A stretch of 64,000 nucleotides of DNA from contig SVOI01000004.1 in assembly GCA_015066465.1 (NCBI GenBank), forward strand, positions 1 through 64,000. The letters run 5' to 3'. Made by a program: the position numbers and the translations under genes. Each line of letters begins with the position of its first letter. Position 1 is the stretch's first letter. The DNA is from Oscillospiraceae bacterium (GTDB lineage: Bacteria > Bacillota > Clostridia > Oscillospirales > Acutalibacteraceae). The notes below the pieces were generated by a model. That model did not search any database. It had not been told where the DNA came from and was given only the letters and a program-made list of their open reading frames with translations. This document shows, piece by piece, positions 52,160 to 60,140 of this stretch.

Positions 52160-52261
52160 TTATATGTAGCAGGTTCCCTCGTGAATCCTTAAAGTTTTTC
52201 TAATTTCTTTAAGAATAACAGTTCTACCTAAATCATCAATTTTTCTGACAATCCCTGTCAC
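52160..52261 (-). pseudogene. Truncated SpoVT/AbrB-type DNA-binding domain
   Basis: From a GTG with AAAGGAG upstream, the frame encodes 33 residues: TGIVRKIDDLGRTVILKEI followed by RKTLRIHEGT. This is the AbrB swapped-hairpin core (compare the GIVRRIDDLGRVVIPKEIR pattern). It stops after EGTCYI, where a working domain needs about 15 more residues, so it looks like a decayed remnant. It sits in an otherwise gene-free gap (52046-52344). Confidence 0.7.
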
Positions 52262-52344
52262 TTTATATAAAAATCTCCTTTGTTTTACTTGATAACACTT
52301 CTATCACCTATAAAACAAGGAGACTTATACTTGCATTTCTTCAA

Positions 52345-52689
52345 TTAATCGGAGGAATCAGTCCAACTATCAAACGATTTAAAAACAGAAACATCAAAAT
52401 TAAAAATTTCATTTACAGGGAGCCAAGGCTCATCTAAACAAAGGCGCTTACCTTCTAAGTAATGACCATCTAATTCCTCGTCAAAGAATAAATCGAAAGA
52501 ATTACAGAAATCTTCTCCTATCTTCAATTCGAAGTACATTCCACTTGCTTCTCCGCTATCCAATGGTATGCAATAAACTAATGAACAATCAATTTTTGAA
52601 ATAGTTACTTTTTTGCCTAAATAATTTGAAACTGCATGTTCAATATCTGCAATATCTAACAGGTTGATTTCTTTTATAATGGTTTTCAT
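52345..52689 (-). CDS. Unknown small acidic protein
   Basis: 114 residues, acidic, soluble. It starts MKTIIKEINLLDIADIEHAV and has LDGHYLEGKRLCLDEPWLP in the second half. No family recognised. GGAGGG precedes the ATG and an island-type promoter box drives it. Confidence 0.55.
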   Translation of the reverse strand: MKTIIKEINLLDIADIEHAVSNYLGKKVTISKIDCSLVYCIPLDSGEASGMYFELKIGEDFCNSFDLFFDEELDGHYLEGKRLCLDEPWLPVNEIFNFDVSVFKSFDSWTDSSD

Positions 52690-52729
52690 ATGTTACCCTC
52701 CAAAAATATTTATATCTTTCGACCTTTGC

Positions 52730-52763
52730 ATTGTACCATTGTGGTTGCACTAAATTTGGTGCG
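52730..52763 (-). promoter_or_regulatory. Island-type promoter box of the gene at 52345-52689
   Basis: On the minus strand CGCACC-AAATTT-AGTGCA (52746-52763), then 10 nt, then TACAAT (52730-52735). Confidence 0.65.
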
Positions 52764-52772
52764 TATAGTATT

Positions 52773-54008
52773 TTACTCATTATTTTTTTCTATCTCATTT
52801 TTTATATATTCAGCACAATCTAACATTAGATTTATTTCGTTTCCAGTGATTTGCTCACCATATTGACATGTCCACTTCACAATACAGTGTTTCCCCCTTA
52901 TAGATAAAACATCTTTATATTTTGAAGTTTTCATTGATTCTTTTAGATCTTCTCTATATTTTTCATATTTAGTTTTTAGGTTTGAATGTGGAATATCTTT
53001 AAATGGCACATATCCATGAACCTTTTCTAAATCAGCTATTAATGTATAATTCACTTGAAAAACAATCTTTTCATCATCAAAAGTTATTATTGCCAATACA
53101 CAATAATTCTCCTTAACTGAGTCAGCACTTTCAACACCTTTTTTGTATTTTAGACAATCCTTGCAAATAATACAACATTCATAACCTCTTTTACCGCCAC
53201 CGACATTAGGTTTAGAAAAATGATACTTAACCACTTTATCTTTTTTGGAATCTAAAAATTTACACACATCATTATATCTATCATTATAATTAGCACAAAG
53301 ATGTTTACTATTATCGTTAGTTAAAAACGACCAGTAATAATCAAGTATGTAATCAGCTTTAGATTTAGAGCGTTCAATATACTCTTTATATTTTTCTCCA
53401 TTTACAATATTCTCAACTACACATATCGTTCCTGCCTTATTCAAATAATTTCTTATTGAATTCAGTGTCTTATCCGCAAGTTTTTCATTTGATACTTTAA
53501 TTTTAGGTTCACCATTAATTTTCACCTCAAACTTATCTTCGATTTCTTGCAAAATTTTTTCGTTTTGTTTACCTTTTATGTTTTCCAGAAGTTGTTTTTC
53601 AAAAACGAATTCGCGTTTTTCAATTTCAGGTATGTCACCAGTTTTAACAAGAACGAAATGAATTTTATTATATTTAATTTTTCCTTTTTCTTTTTCTTCT
53701 GCAATTTTTCCGATGTATTTTAACATTTGAAAATCATGCAAGAATGTATCTGTTTTGTCTTCAATAATAATTGCTTCTTTTCCATCATCTTTTTCTATTT
53801 CAACGAAAACATCTATACTTTTATATTGTCTTATAACATTTGTTATTTCAAAATTTTCTGAAGTTTTCCACCCCATTAAATTACAGAGGAAATTTCTCCC
53901 TGTTTCATCTGTTTCATTCACACAACTTTTGTTAATTAGCCACGCAATAATTGCATCTTGTGAAAGTTCTTTTGTTGCAAAACTGAACAAATTATTCTCT
54001 ATATTCAT
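52773..54008 (-). CDS. PD-(D/E)XK nuclease superfamily protein
   Basis: 411 residues. The nuclease core is KSIDVFVEIEKDDGK-EAIIIEDKT, with Asp66 and the E83-D84-K85 motif in the D-x(n)-E-x-K arrangement. The N-terminal LSQDAIIAWLINKSC resembles the start of several restriction-like or DUF4263-type families. Two Cys pairs (CCIICKDC near 278) could bind metal. Without a methylase partner it may be a defence or repair nuclease. Its promoter region has a less clear box than its neighbours. Confidence 0.75.
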   Translation of the reverse strand: MNIENNLFSFATKELSQDAIIAWLINKSCVNETDETGRNFLCNLMGWKTSENFEITNVIRQYKSIDVFVEIEKDDGKEAIIIEDKTDTFLHDFQMLKYIGKIAEEKEKGKIKYNKIHFVLVKTGDIPEIEKREFVFEKQLLENIKGKQNEKILQEIEDKFEVKINGEPKIKVSNEKLADKTLNSIRNYLNKAGTICVVENIVNGEKYKEYIERSKSKADYILDYYWSFLTNDNSKHLCANYNDRYNDVCKFLDSKKDKVVKYHFSKPNVGGGKRGYECCIICKDCLKYKKGVESADSVKENYCVLAIITFDDEKIVFQVNYTLIADLEKVHGYVPFKDIPHSNLKTKYEKYREDLKESMKTSKYKDVLSIRGKHCIVKWTCQYGEQITGNEINLMLDCAEYIKNEIEKNNE

Positions 54009-54121
54009 TTAACACACCTCACAAAAATATTACACTATTCAAATCACTTTTTCCATTGACAAAGAGCACAATTTTCTTTTAACGAAATTGGCACAAACAA
54101 TTTTTCCACATATCTTTATTC

Positions 54122-54976
54122 TCATAATATACTGAATTTAGCATGTAAAAACGCATTAATAATATCTTTTTGTTTTTCAGGTATTTTTGAAAGGCAAAAA
54201 GATTTTATATATTCAGGCACACCGCCATAATAAGCTTCTGCAATAGAACCTGCCATTGCAGCTATGGTATCAGAATCACTGGCATAAGAAATAGCGTTTT
54301 TAATAGCACTTTCATAATCTTCACTTTCTAAAAACGCAACAATAGCCATAGGTACCGTATCCTGACAAATATCACTCCAAAGACATTCTTCCCGGAGCTC
54401 ATTGATGGTTTTGTTAAGCAAATCATAACCGAATTTTCGTAACAAATAATTTTTTATTTCTTCCTTTGTTTTTCCTTTCCGTGCTAAAAATACAGCACCA
54501 GCAATACACATTGCACCTTTTTGACCTTCGGGATGATTATGTGTAACATCGGCAGAAAGTTTTGCAAAACGCAGAACTTCCTCCATTGTATTAAAGAACC
54601 AACCGATAGGACTAACTCTCATAGCAGAACCATTACCAAAACTATTATATGGTGTGAATTCTTGAATCAAGTCAGCTTTTGCACACCATTGATAATAAGA
54701 AGTTCCAAAACTCAAACTTCCTTCATTTTTTTGAAATGTATGAAACGAATATTTAACAAATTGTTTTCCGAGTGCCAATTTTAATGCATCATCATTATAA
54801 TAATTCTTATCATTGACATCGTTCAAAAGCCAATCTGCAACAGCAAGAGTTAAAGCTGTATCATCAGTAAATGTATCAGTTTCAAGACACAAGTTTATAT
54901 TTAAGGGATCATTATATTTTACTTTTTTAAATTCATAAGAGGAGCCCAATACATCTCCACAAATAGCACCTAACAT
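54122..54976 (-). CDS. ADP-ribosylglycohydrolase family protein
   Basis: 284 residues with the DraG/ARH fold motifs: MLGAICGDVLGSSYEF at the start, the metal site TDTFTDDTALTLAVADW (near 34-50), and the C-terminal YASDSDTIAAMAGSIAEAYYGG. It removes ADP-ribose from proteins or nucleic acids. No ADP-ribosyltransferase is seen in the window, so the target is unknown. Confidence 0.92.
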   Translation of the reverse strand: MLGAICGDVLGSSYEFKKVKYNDPLNINLCLETDTFTDDTALTLAVADWLLNDVNDKNYYNDDALKLALGKQFVKYSFHTFQKNEGSLSFGTSYYQWCAKADLIQEFTPYNSFGNGSAMRVSPIGWFFNTMEEVLRFAKLSADVTHNHPEGQKGAMCIAGAVFLARKGKTKEEIKNYLLRKFGYDLLNKTINELREECLWSDICQDTVPMAIVAFLESEDYESAIKNAISYASDSDTIAAMAGSIAEAYYGGVPEYIKSFCLSKIPEKQKDIINAFLHAKFSIL

Positions 54977-55103
54977 AAAAATTTTCCTTTACTTTATTAT
55001 TTTCTCTACAGTTCTCAAAATTAAATTTATACTTTTTTCATACTCAAATGCACTTGAATTTTTTTGACACAATAAACCTCACTAATCTATCTTTAGTGTT
55101 GTT

Positions 55104-55940
55104 TTAAATACATTCTTTAAAACTGACACTATTTTCATCAAATTGCATTTTAATGATATCGTATTTTTCACTATTATTTTTTACAACAATAATTTCTGCA
55201 TTATTATCAACTGGTTCAATATCAAAATAACCCTTTCGCTTAATAAACAAAATCATAGCCGATTTATGCATTACATAATCACTTGAAAGAATATCTTCGA
55301 AAGAAAAACGTGGTTCTTTCAATCTCCTATGGACTTGCGCCACTACAAGCATAGGCACACAATACTTTTTCGCTTGTGCCAAAAGTTCTGCTTCTATTTC
55401 ATAAACTTCCTGTTGGCGTAAGTTTTTCTTTTCATCCGCTTGAACAAGCCCGATATAGTCAAGCATAACCAATCCTGCATTTTTATGTTCTTGTAAACAT
55501 TTTTCAATATATGCAGGTGGAACAAACCAAGTATCATCTATAAGAATATTAAGTTCCTGTAAAAATGCTATGGCAATTGATATTTTGTTTTGGTCTGCCT
55601 CATTTCTTTCTTCAATATCGCATTTCCAGAAATCTCCACCAACACTACTAATTTTTTCTATCAAACGCACTAAAAGTTGTTTTGTTCCGAGTTCTAATGT
55701 AAATATCAGAATTTCTTTATCCGAATTTATAGCTGCATCAAGTACAATATCAAGAGCGAGAGATGTTTTTCCAGCGCCTGGTTGTGAAGCGATACAAATT
55801 AATTTATCTCGGTTATCGGTTTTTAATTTCAGCACATTACGCAATCCAGGCAATTCATTAATCTGCACATCTTTTTTTATTGGAACAATTCCAAATTCAT
55901 TTGAAAAATTTTCGCATATTGTTTTAATATGTGTAAGCAT
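55104..55940 (-). CDS. DnaB-like RecA-fold ATPase
   Basis: 278 residues from MLTHIKTICE, with AAAGGTGAG 7 nt upstream. It matches the C-terminal ATPase domain of DnaB helicase: Walker A in IASQPGAGKTSLALDIV, FTLELGTKQLLVRLIE (DnaB has FSLEM at this point), Walker B GLVMLDYIGLV, and VPMLVVAQVHRRL. The N-terminal DnaB domain is absent, and the final DIL.SD segment (FSFEDILSSDYVMHKSAMIL) is kept. It may be a helicase-like motor or a regulatory ATPase. Its promoter carries the island-type box. Confidence 0.82.
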   Translation of the reverse strand: MLTHIKTICENFSNEFGIVPIKKDVQINELPGLRNVLKLKTDNRDKLICIASQPGAGKTSLALDIVLDAAINSDKEILIFTLELGTKQLLVRLIEKISSVGGDFWKCDIEERNEADQNKISIAIAFLQELNILIDDTWFVPPAYIEKCLQEHKNAGLVMLDYIGLVQADEKKNLRQQEVYEIEAELLAQAKKYCVPMLVVAQVHRRLKEPRFSFEDILSSDYVMHKSAMILFIKRKGYFDIEPVDNNAEIIVVKNNSEKYDIIKMQFDENSVSFKECI

Positions 55941-55972
55941 TTTATTCTCACCTTTCATAACTTATTAATATA

Positions 55973-56007
55973 ATAATACACAAATCGAATGCACCAAAAT
56001 AAGGTCG
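55973..56007 (-). promoter_or_regulatory. Island-type promoter box of the DnaB-like gene
   Basis: On the minus strand CGACCT-TATTTT-GGTGCA (55990-56007), then 11 nt, then TATTAT (55973-55978). It lies downstream of the 56010-56807 stop, so this gene is transcribed on its own. Confidence 0.6.
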
Positions 56008-56009
56008 TT

Positions 56010-56807
56010 CTACAAAAAAAGAATTTGTTTGTTCATTTCCCTTGTTCTTGCAATATAATAATCTAACGCAAAATCACAGCTGTCCGGTAGTTTTATAACA
56101 ACAGGCGTTTTTATGGTATTGATATTCCGTATTTCATTGAATTCATCCCAAAACTCAACAAGATTCATAAAGCAAAGCAGGCTATATTTTAAAAAATCAT
56201 CTTCTGAAAAGTCGGTTATTTCTTCTCCTGCTTTGCCTTTTGTTACAACAAACTCGCCAGTTTCTTTTAAACCCAACCACAAATTTTTTTCTTTGTTTAT
56301 TTGTTCTGGTTCAAAGTCTTTTATAAAACTACTTAAAAAGGCTTGAAAAGAACGGGTTACACCTACTCCATTTGTCATTTCTGAAAAACGCCCTTTGAAG
56401 TAATATTTACAATCCTTATAAAAAGCCAGTCTTAATGGATAGTTCTGCTTACTTTTATATTCAAAGCTTGTTACAAAAGACTCTTCCACCGATTTTTTTA
56501 CAAGTGAAAAATATTCATCTGTGTAATCACCATCACTGTTATTTTTACTTGCATATAAAACCCAGTTTTTAGAATTCTTTTTCTTATAACCAGTAATATA
56601 ATAATTTTCAACAAGCTCCACTTCTGCGCTGAAACGAACTGTCACAAACGATTTTTCAGTTGCTTCAATACCCGTAAGCAATTTGATTATTTCAAGTATT
56701 ATTTCGTTATCTGCATTGTTGAGAACAGTGCAAAAACTCTCAAACGTTATATCGGCAGTTTTAACACCATTCTCTTCAACAGTCAATTTTTTTATTATAG
56801 TTTTCAT
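56010..56807 (-). CDS. Unknown protein resembling a nucleotide-site-less ATPase end
   Basis: 265 residues. The C-terminal 100 residues (LCFMNLVEFWDEFNEIRNIN, then KTPVVIKLPDSCDFALDY and REMNKQILFL) resemble the end of SMC/RecF-like ATPases. No Walker A is present, so it would be a vestigial or partner subunit. Its ATG overlaps the stop of the AAA+ gene by 4 nt, so the two products are made together. Confidence 0.5.
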   Translation of the reverse strand: MKTIIKKLTVEENGVKTADITFESFCTVLNNADNEIILEIIKLLTGIEATEKSFVTVRFSAEVELVENYYITGYKKKNSKNWVLYASKNNSDGDYTDEYFSLVKKSVEESFVTSFEYKSKQNYPLRLAFYKDCKYYFKGRFSEMTNGVGVTRSFQAFLSSFIKDFEPEQINKEKNLWLGLKETGEFVVTKGKAGEEITDFSEDDFLKYSLLCFMNLVEFWDEFNEIRNINTIKTPVVIKLPDSCDFALDYYIARTREMNKQILFL

Positions 56808-58822
56808 ACTGCAAAGCCTATTCTTTGTAATTGCTTATTTGGGTTTATTTCAGGTTCTTCAATATCAGTTTCACAGAGTGTGACAATATCTTCGTCAGTT
56901 ATTTCACTTAAATCCATTGACACGAGTCTGCCGGCTTGTGTCATTTTTGCTTTTTCAAGGATATTTCTTACATATCTTCCGTTGCCGAAATCTTCTGTAA
57001 AAACTACTGATTCAAATATATTTTCCAACTTTTTCATAGCATCGTCTGATAATTTTACACCCTTGTCAGACGCTATGAGCCTTGCAATATCACAAAGCTC
57101 TTCTGAAGTATAATCTTCAAATGGTATGTGAAAAGCAATTCTTGAACGAAGTCCGGGATTTTTATTTAAAAAACCTTCCATTTTATCAGGGTAACCAGCA
57201 AAAATAACCACCATATCTTCTCTGTTATTCTCCATCTCTTGAACAATGGTGTTAATCGCCTCGTCACCATAAAGGCCATCTCTTTCATCAACAAGAGAAT
57301 ACGCTTCATCTATAAATAACACTCCGCCTTTTGCTTTTTTGAATGCCTTTTGCACGAGTGGTGCAGTTTGTCCGACATATTGCCCAACAATATCTGCTCT
57401 GCCAACTTCATATAAATCGCCTTTACTTAATAAACCATTTTCTTTCATTATCTGAGCAAAAAGACGAGCTACTGTTGTCTTGGCAGTTCCTGGGTTACCT
57501 GTAAAAATCATATGCATTGCAGGGTGGTCATCTGTAAAACCCCTGTCAGCAAATAATTTTTGTGCTTTATAGAAATTCAAAGCCTGATCCATCACTTTTT
57601 TCGCTTCACTCAAGCCAACAAGTGCCTGCAATCTTTCATAAGCACTACCTTTAGGCTTCTCATTTTTTACTTTTGCTTTAGCCGCTATTGCTTCTTTATA
57701 TTCTGGGTAAACTGTGCTACGAAGCTTTTGGTTGTACCATTCATCAAATATCCTGTTTAATTCGGTAGCGGTGTAGCCTTTACCACTATCATCAGACAAA
57801 CTGGTTAATTTTTTATCGCTTTTAATTTTAACTTGCTTTGCTTTAAACTTTAAATATTCTTGCGCCTGATCTTTAAATACAACGTCTTCATAAAGCTCAA
57901 TAAAAGCGGTAGAGCCAAAATGCAATAAAAACTCCTCTTTTATTTTAGTACTTGCAACAGGAAGACATATAACAGTTAAAACGTTGTTTTTGTATTTATT
58001 TGCGACCTCGCAGATTTTTGAAATAACATCACATCCACGACTATTGTATTCACCTGTACAATCAACATCGGTCTCGTAACGGATTACAATAGCACCACCT
58101 ACATTGATTTTATAATGTGTTTCAAGCGACTTTGTATTAACACGGCTATCGGAATCAAAATCTATAAAGCAATATCTTTTATTTTGTATTCTGTTATTGT
58201 TATAAAGTGCCGCTAATAAAGTTCTGTAAATTTCTTTTCTTGAATCGTTACTGTCATTTTTCACAATATAGTGCACAGGGTGACCTTTGAATTTTCTTGG
58301 TGAATTTTCAGAATAAATTCTATTGAGCTCTGGCGTTAACGTTCCACTGACAAGATTTTGCTCTGCAATTTTAAAAACGGCTTCTTTTGATAAAGCATCT
58401 TCAATTATATTTTCACCATAAACAATACTGCCATAGCCTGATATATCGTTAATTTCAAAATCATCAAGAATATGCTCATCATCAAATATGTAAGATGAAT
58501 GACATGCATTTTTGAGCGTGGATAATATATTTCTGAACGTCACTTCTTCAAACTCAATATTTTTAAGTTTAAATGGTAATAACTTTTCGTATTTTTCAAA
58601 CCAGTTTTTTTCATCTCCGTTTACACGCATCAACATTCCAAAGCTGACTTTATCATCGCGTATATTAGTCACAAAAGCAAAACAGCTTCCTTTGCTTTTT
58701 CTGTAAAATGTTTCACTTTTTTCTGCAAGCTCTTCCGCAAAATTCCTTTGAGCGCGTCTGTTTGATAACTCAAACTTTTCTTCAACATCTTCACTTACTG
58801 CATCAATCTTATAAAATACCAT
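56804..58822 (-). CDS. AAA+ ATPase of the CbbX/SpoVK/EccA type with large N-terminal region
   Basis: 672 residues from MVFYKIDAVS, whose ATG has CAGGAGG upstream. The N-terminal 390 residues are unrecognised and contain AAA-like strands (CFIDFDSDSR, VLTVICLPVAS), perhaps a degenerate first ATPase module. The C-terminal module is clear: LVGLSEAKKVMDQ, Walker A GNPGTAKTT, GRADIVGQYVGQTA, Walker B GGVLFIDEAYSL, GLRSRIAFHIPFEDY. Such ATPases remodel protein complexes. It leads an operon with the gene at 56010-56807 and has an island-type promoter. Confidence 0.88.
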   Translation of the reverse strand: MVFYKIDAVSEDVEEKFELSNRRAQRNFAEELAEKSETFYRKSKGSCFAFVTNIRDDKVSFGMLMRVNGDEKNWFEKYEKLLPFKLKNIEFEEVTFRNILSTLKNACHSSYIFDDEHILDDFEINDISGYGSIVYGENIIEDALSKEAVFKIAEQNLVSGTLTPELNRIYSENSPRKFKGHPVHYIVKNDSNDSRKEIYRTLLAALYNNNRIQNKRYCFIDFDSDSRVNTKSLETHYKINVGGAIVIRYETDVDCTGEYNSRGCDVISKICEVANKYKNNVLTVICLPVASTKIKEEFLLHFGSTAFIELYEDVVFKDQAQEYLKFKAKQVKIKSDKKLTSLSDDSGKGYTATELNRIFDEWYNQKLRSTVYPEYKEAIAAKAKVKNEKPKGSAYERLQALVGLSEAKKVMDQALNFYKAQKLFADRGFTDDHPAMHMIFTGNPGTAKTTVARLFAQIMKENGLLSKGDLYEVGRADIVGQYVGQTAPLVQKAFKKAKGGVLFIDEAYSLVDERDGLYGDEAINTIVQEMENNREDMVVIFAGYPDKMEGFLNKNPGLRSRIAFHIPFEDYTSEELCDIARLIASDKGVKLSDDAMKKLENIFESVVFTEDFGNGRYVRNILEKAKMTQAGRLVSMDLSEITDEDIVTLCETDIEEPEINPNKQLQRIGFAV

Positions 58823-58852
58823 ATCTTTACCTCCTGAATTTTTTACACTCAT

Positions 58853-58886
58853 ATAATACAAAATGTTATGTACTGTTTTTGGGATG
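58853..58886 (-). promoter_or_regulatory. Island-type promoter box of the AAA+ gene
   Basis: On the minus strand CATCCC-AAAAAC-AGTACA (58869-58886), then TAACATTTTG, then TATTAT (58853-58858). From AAAACAGTAC onward it is almost identical to the box of the helicase gene at 63769-63802. Confidence 0.55.
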
Positions 58887-58947
58887 TACTGCTATTGATT
58901 TTTAAAAAAAGTTATGTTAGAGTTATTACAAGTTAGTATTTGAGTAA

Positions 58948-58981
58948 TGCACCCGATTTGGTACAAGAAATATATTATAAT
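58948..58981 (+). promoter_or_regulatory. Island-type promoter box of the gene at 59015
   Basis: TGCACC-CGATTT-GGTACA (58948-58965), then 10 nt, then TATAAT (58976-58981). This is the plus-strand example with the best half-sites. Confidence 0.65.
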
Positions 58982-59014
58982 GTATTTATTCTAAAAAAAG
59001 GATGGTTGAAATTT

Positions 59015-59521
59015 ATGGATATTTTTGAACTCAGCCATAAATGGCAAAACGAAGTAGATAACAGAAACCCTTATGTCTTTGGTGAAGAGCCAATAGATAC
59101 AGTTAAATTCGCTGAACTATACAGGGAGACCTTTGAAGTAATCAAAAAACACAAAAATGATTTAATCAACGGGGTTTTACCTGAAGACAAGCTTGAAATT
59201 TTTGATTACACTCGATTATTGTGTGCTTTATCTCAATATACTATGTATGATTGTCTGGAAGATGAAAGTGAGCACAAATTATTTACCGTCACTTGCGAAA
59301 TAGCGCAAGAACTTGTACATTATGCAAACTCATTTGAAATTTTCGAGTACACTGAAAATGGTCGTATTTGTTCTGACTACGAGGAAACACAAAAAGGAAT
59401 TTTAAGATTCCCGCTTATTGAAGGAGTTAAAGACGATATTGACACTGAAGATGGCTTTATATATGATATTTACAAAGGTGATTTCAAAGATATTATTGAG
59501 TATGTATTTTTCAATAGCTGA
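59015..59521 (+). CDS. Unknown small acidic protein
   Basis: 168 residues from MDIFELSHKWQNEVD, with AAAAGGATGG upstream; an earlier in-frame ATG at 58940 would place the promoter inside the gene. It is helical and acidic, with a Cys pair (LLCALSQYTMYDCLEDE). No family recognised. The next gene starts 16 nt later, so the two form an operon with the UDG-like protein. Confidence 0.6.
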   Translation: MDIFELSHKWQNEVDNRNPYVFGEEPIDTVKFAELYRETFEVIKKHKNDLINGVLPEDKLEIFDYTRLLCALSQYTMYDCLEDESEHKLFTVTCEIAQELVHYANSFEIFEYTENGRICSDYEETQKGILRFPLIEGVKDDIDTEDGFIYDIYKGDFKDIIEYVFFNS

Positions 59522-59537
59522 AAGGTGGATGTATTAA

Positions 59538-60098
59538 ATGAACGAGAAAAAAGTTGAAATAAAAGACGGTAAAGTAACGGAGAATTATAGCAATTCAGAA
59601 AACAAAATACTTTTTATTTTGAAGGAATCTAATATCAGTAATAGCGATAACAAACCTGTTTTCTGGTTTAAAAAAGTTTATAATGCTAAAAAAAGTGGCG
59701 AAAAATATTACAATCATAAAAATTGTAACCGCGTAGAAAAAGCTGCTCAAACAAAGTATTACAATTGTATTATGGGTATCGTAGAAAAACTTTATCCCAA
59801 CAACCAAGATATCGGAATTGCATACATCAACATAAATAAAAACGGTGGCGGAAGCACATCCGATGGCAAAGGCATTGCGAAGTGGCTAAAAGAAAACTCT
59901 GATGAAAAAAAGTTTTTATTAGCTCAAATCAAAGAATTAAACCCTTCTAAAATTGTTATATTTTCTTGTAATAACACTAATAAACTGATTATGAAATTCG
60001 CAAAAGAATTAAAAAATAAATATGAATATGAATGCGTTTATGGTGCAGACTTCCACCCGAGCAGATATTCTAAAGATTACGAGCTCAATAAACTATAA
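59538..60098 (+). CDS. Uracil-DNA-glycosylase-superfamily-like protein
   Basis: 186 residues. KILFILKESNISNSDNKPVF at the start fits the UDG first strand and active-site loop. ELNPSKIVIFSCNNTNKLI fits the central strand, and YGADFHPSRYSKDYELN fits the C-terminal loop with the conserved His (H-P-S). This layout is seen in UDG-like proteins of unknown specificity. It is the second such protein in the island, and it lacks the extra domain of the first. Confidence 0.6.
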   Translation: MNEKKVEIKDGKVTENYSNSENKILFILKESNISNSDNKPVFWFKKVYNAKKSGEKYYNHKNCNRVEKAAQTKYYNCIMGIVEKLYPNNQDIGIAYININKNGGGSTSDGKGIAKWLKENSDEKKFLLAQIKELNPSKIVIFSCNNTNKLIMKFAKELKNKYEYECVYGADFHPSRYSKDYELNKL

Positions 60099-60105
60099 AC
60101 ATACA

Positions 60106-60137
60106 CCCCAACTATTTATTTCAATAGTCGGGGTTTT
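60106..60137. terminator. Terminator between convergent genes
   Basis: CCCCAACTATT pairs with AATAGTCGGGG and is followed by TTTTGTTTT. Confidence 0.75.
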
Positions 60138-60140
60138 GTT

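Noticed and set aside
54009..54121. TTGTGCCAATTTCG upstream of the PD-(D/E)XK gene as a further island box
   Set aside because: The palindrome is poor and it lies more than 28 nt from any -10 candidate.
54977..55103. TGCACT half-site upstream of the ADP-ribosylglycohydrolase gene as a further island box
   Set aside because: The right half-site and a -10 at the required distance are missing.
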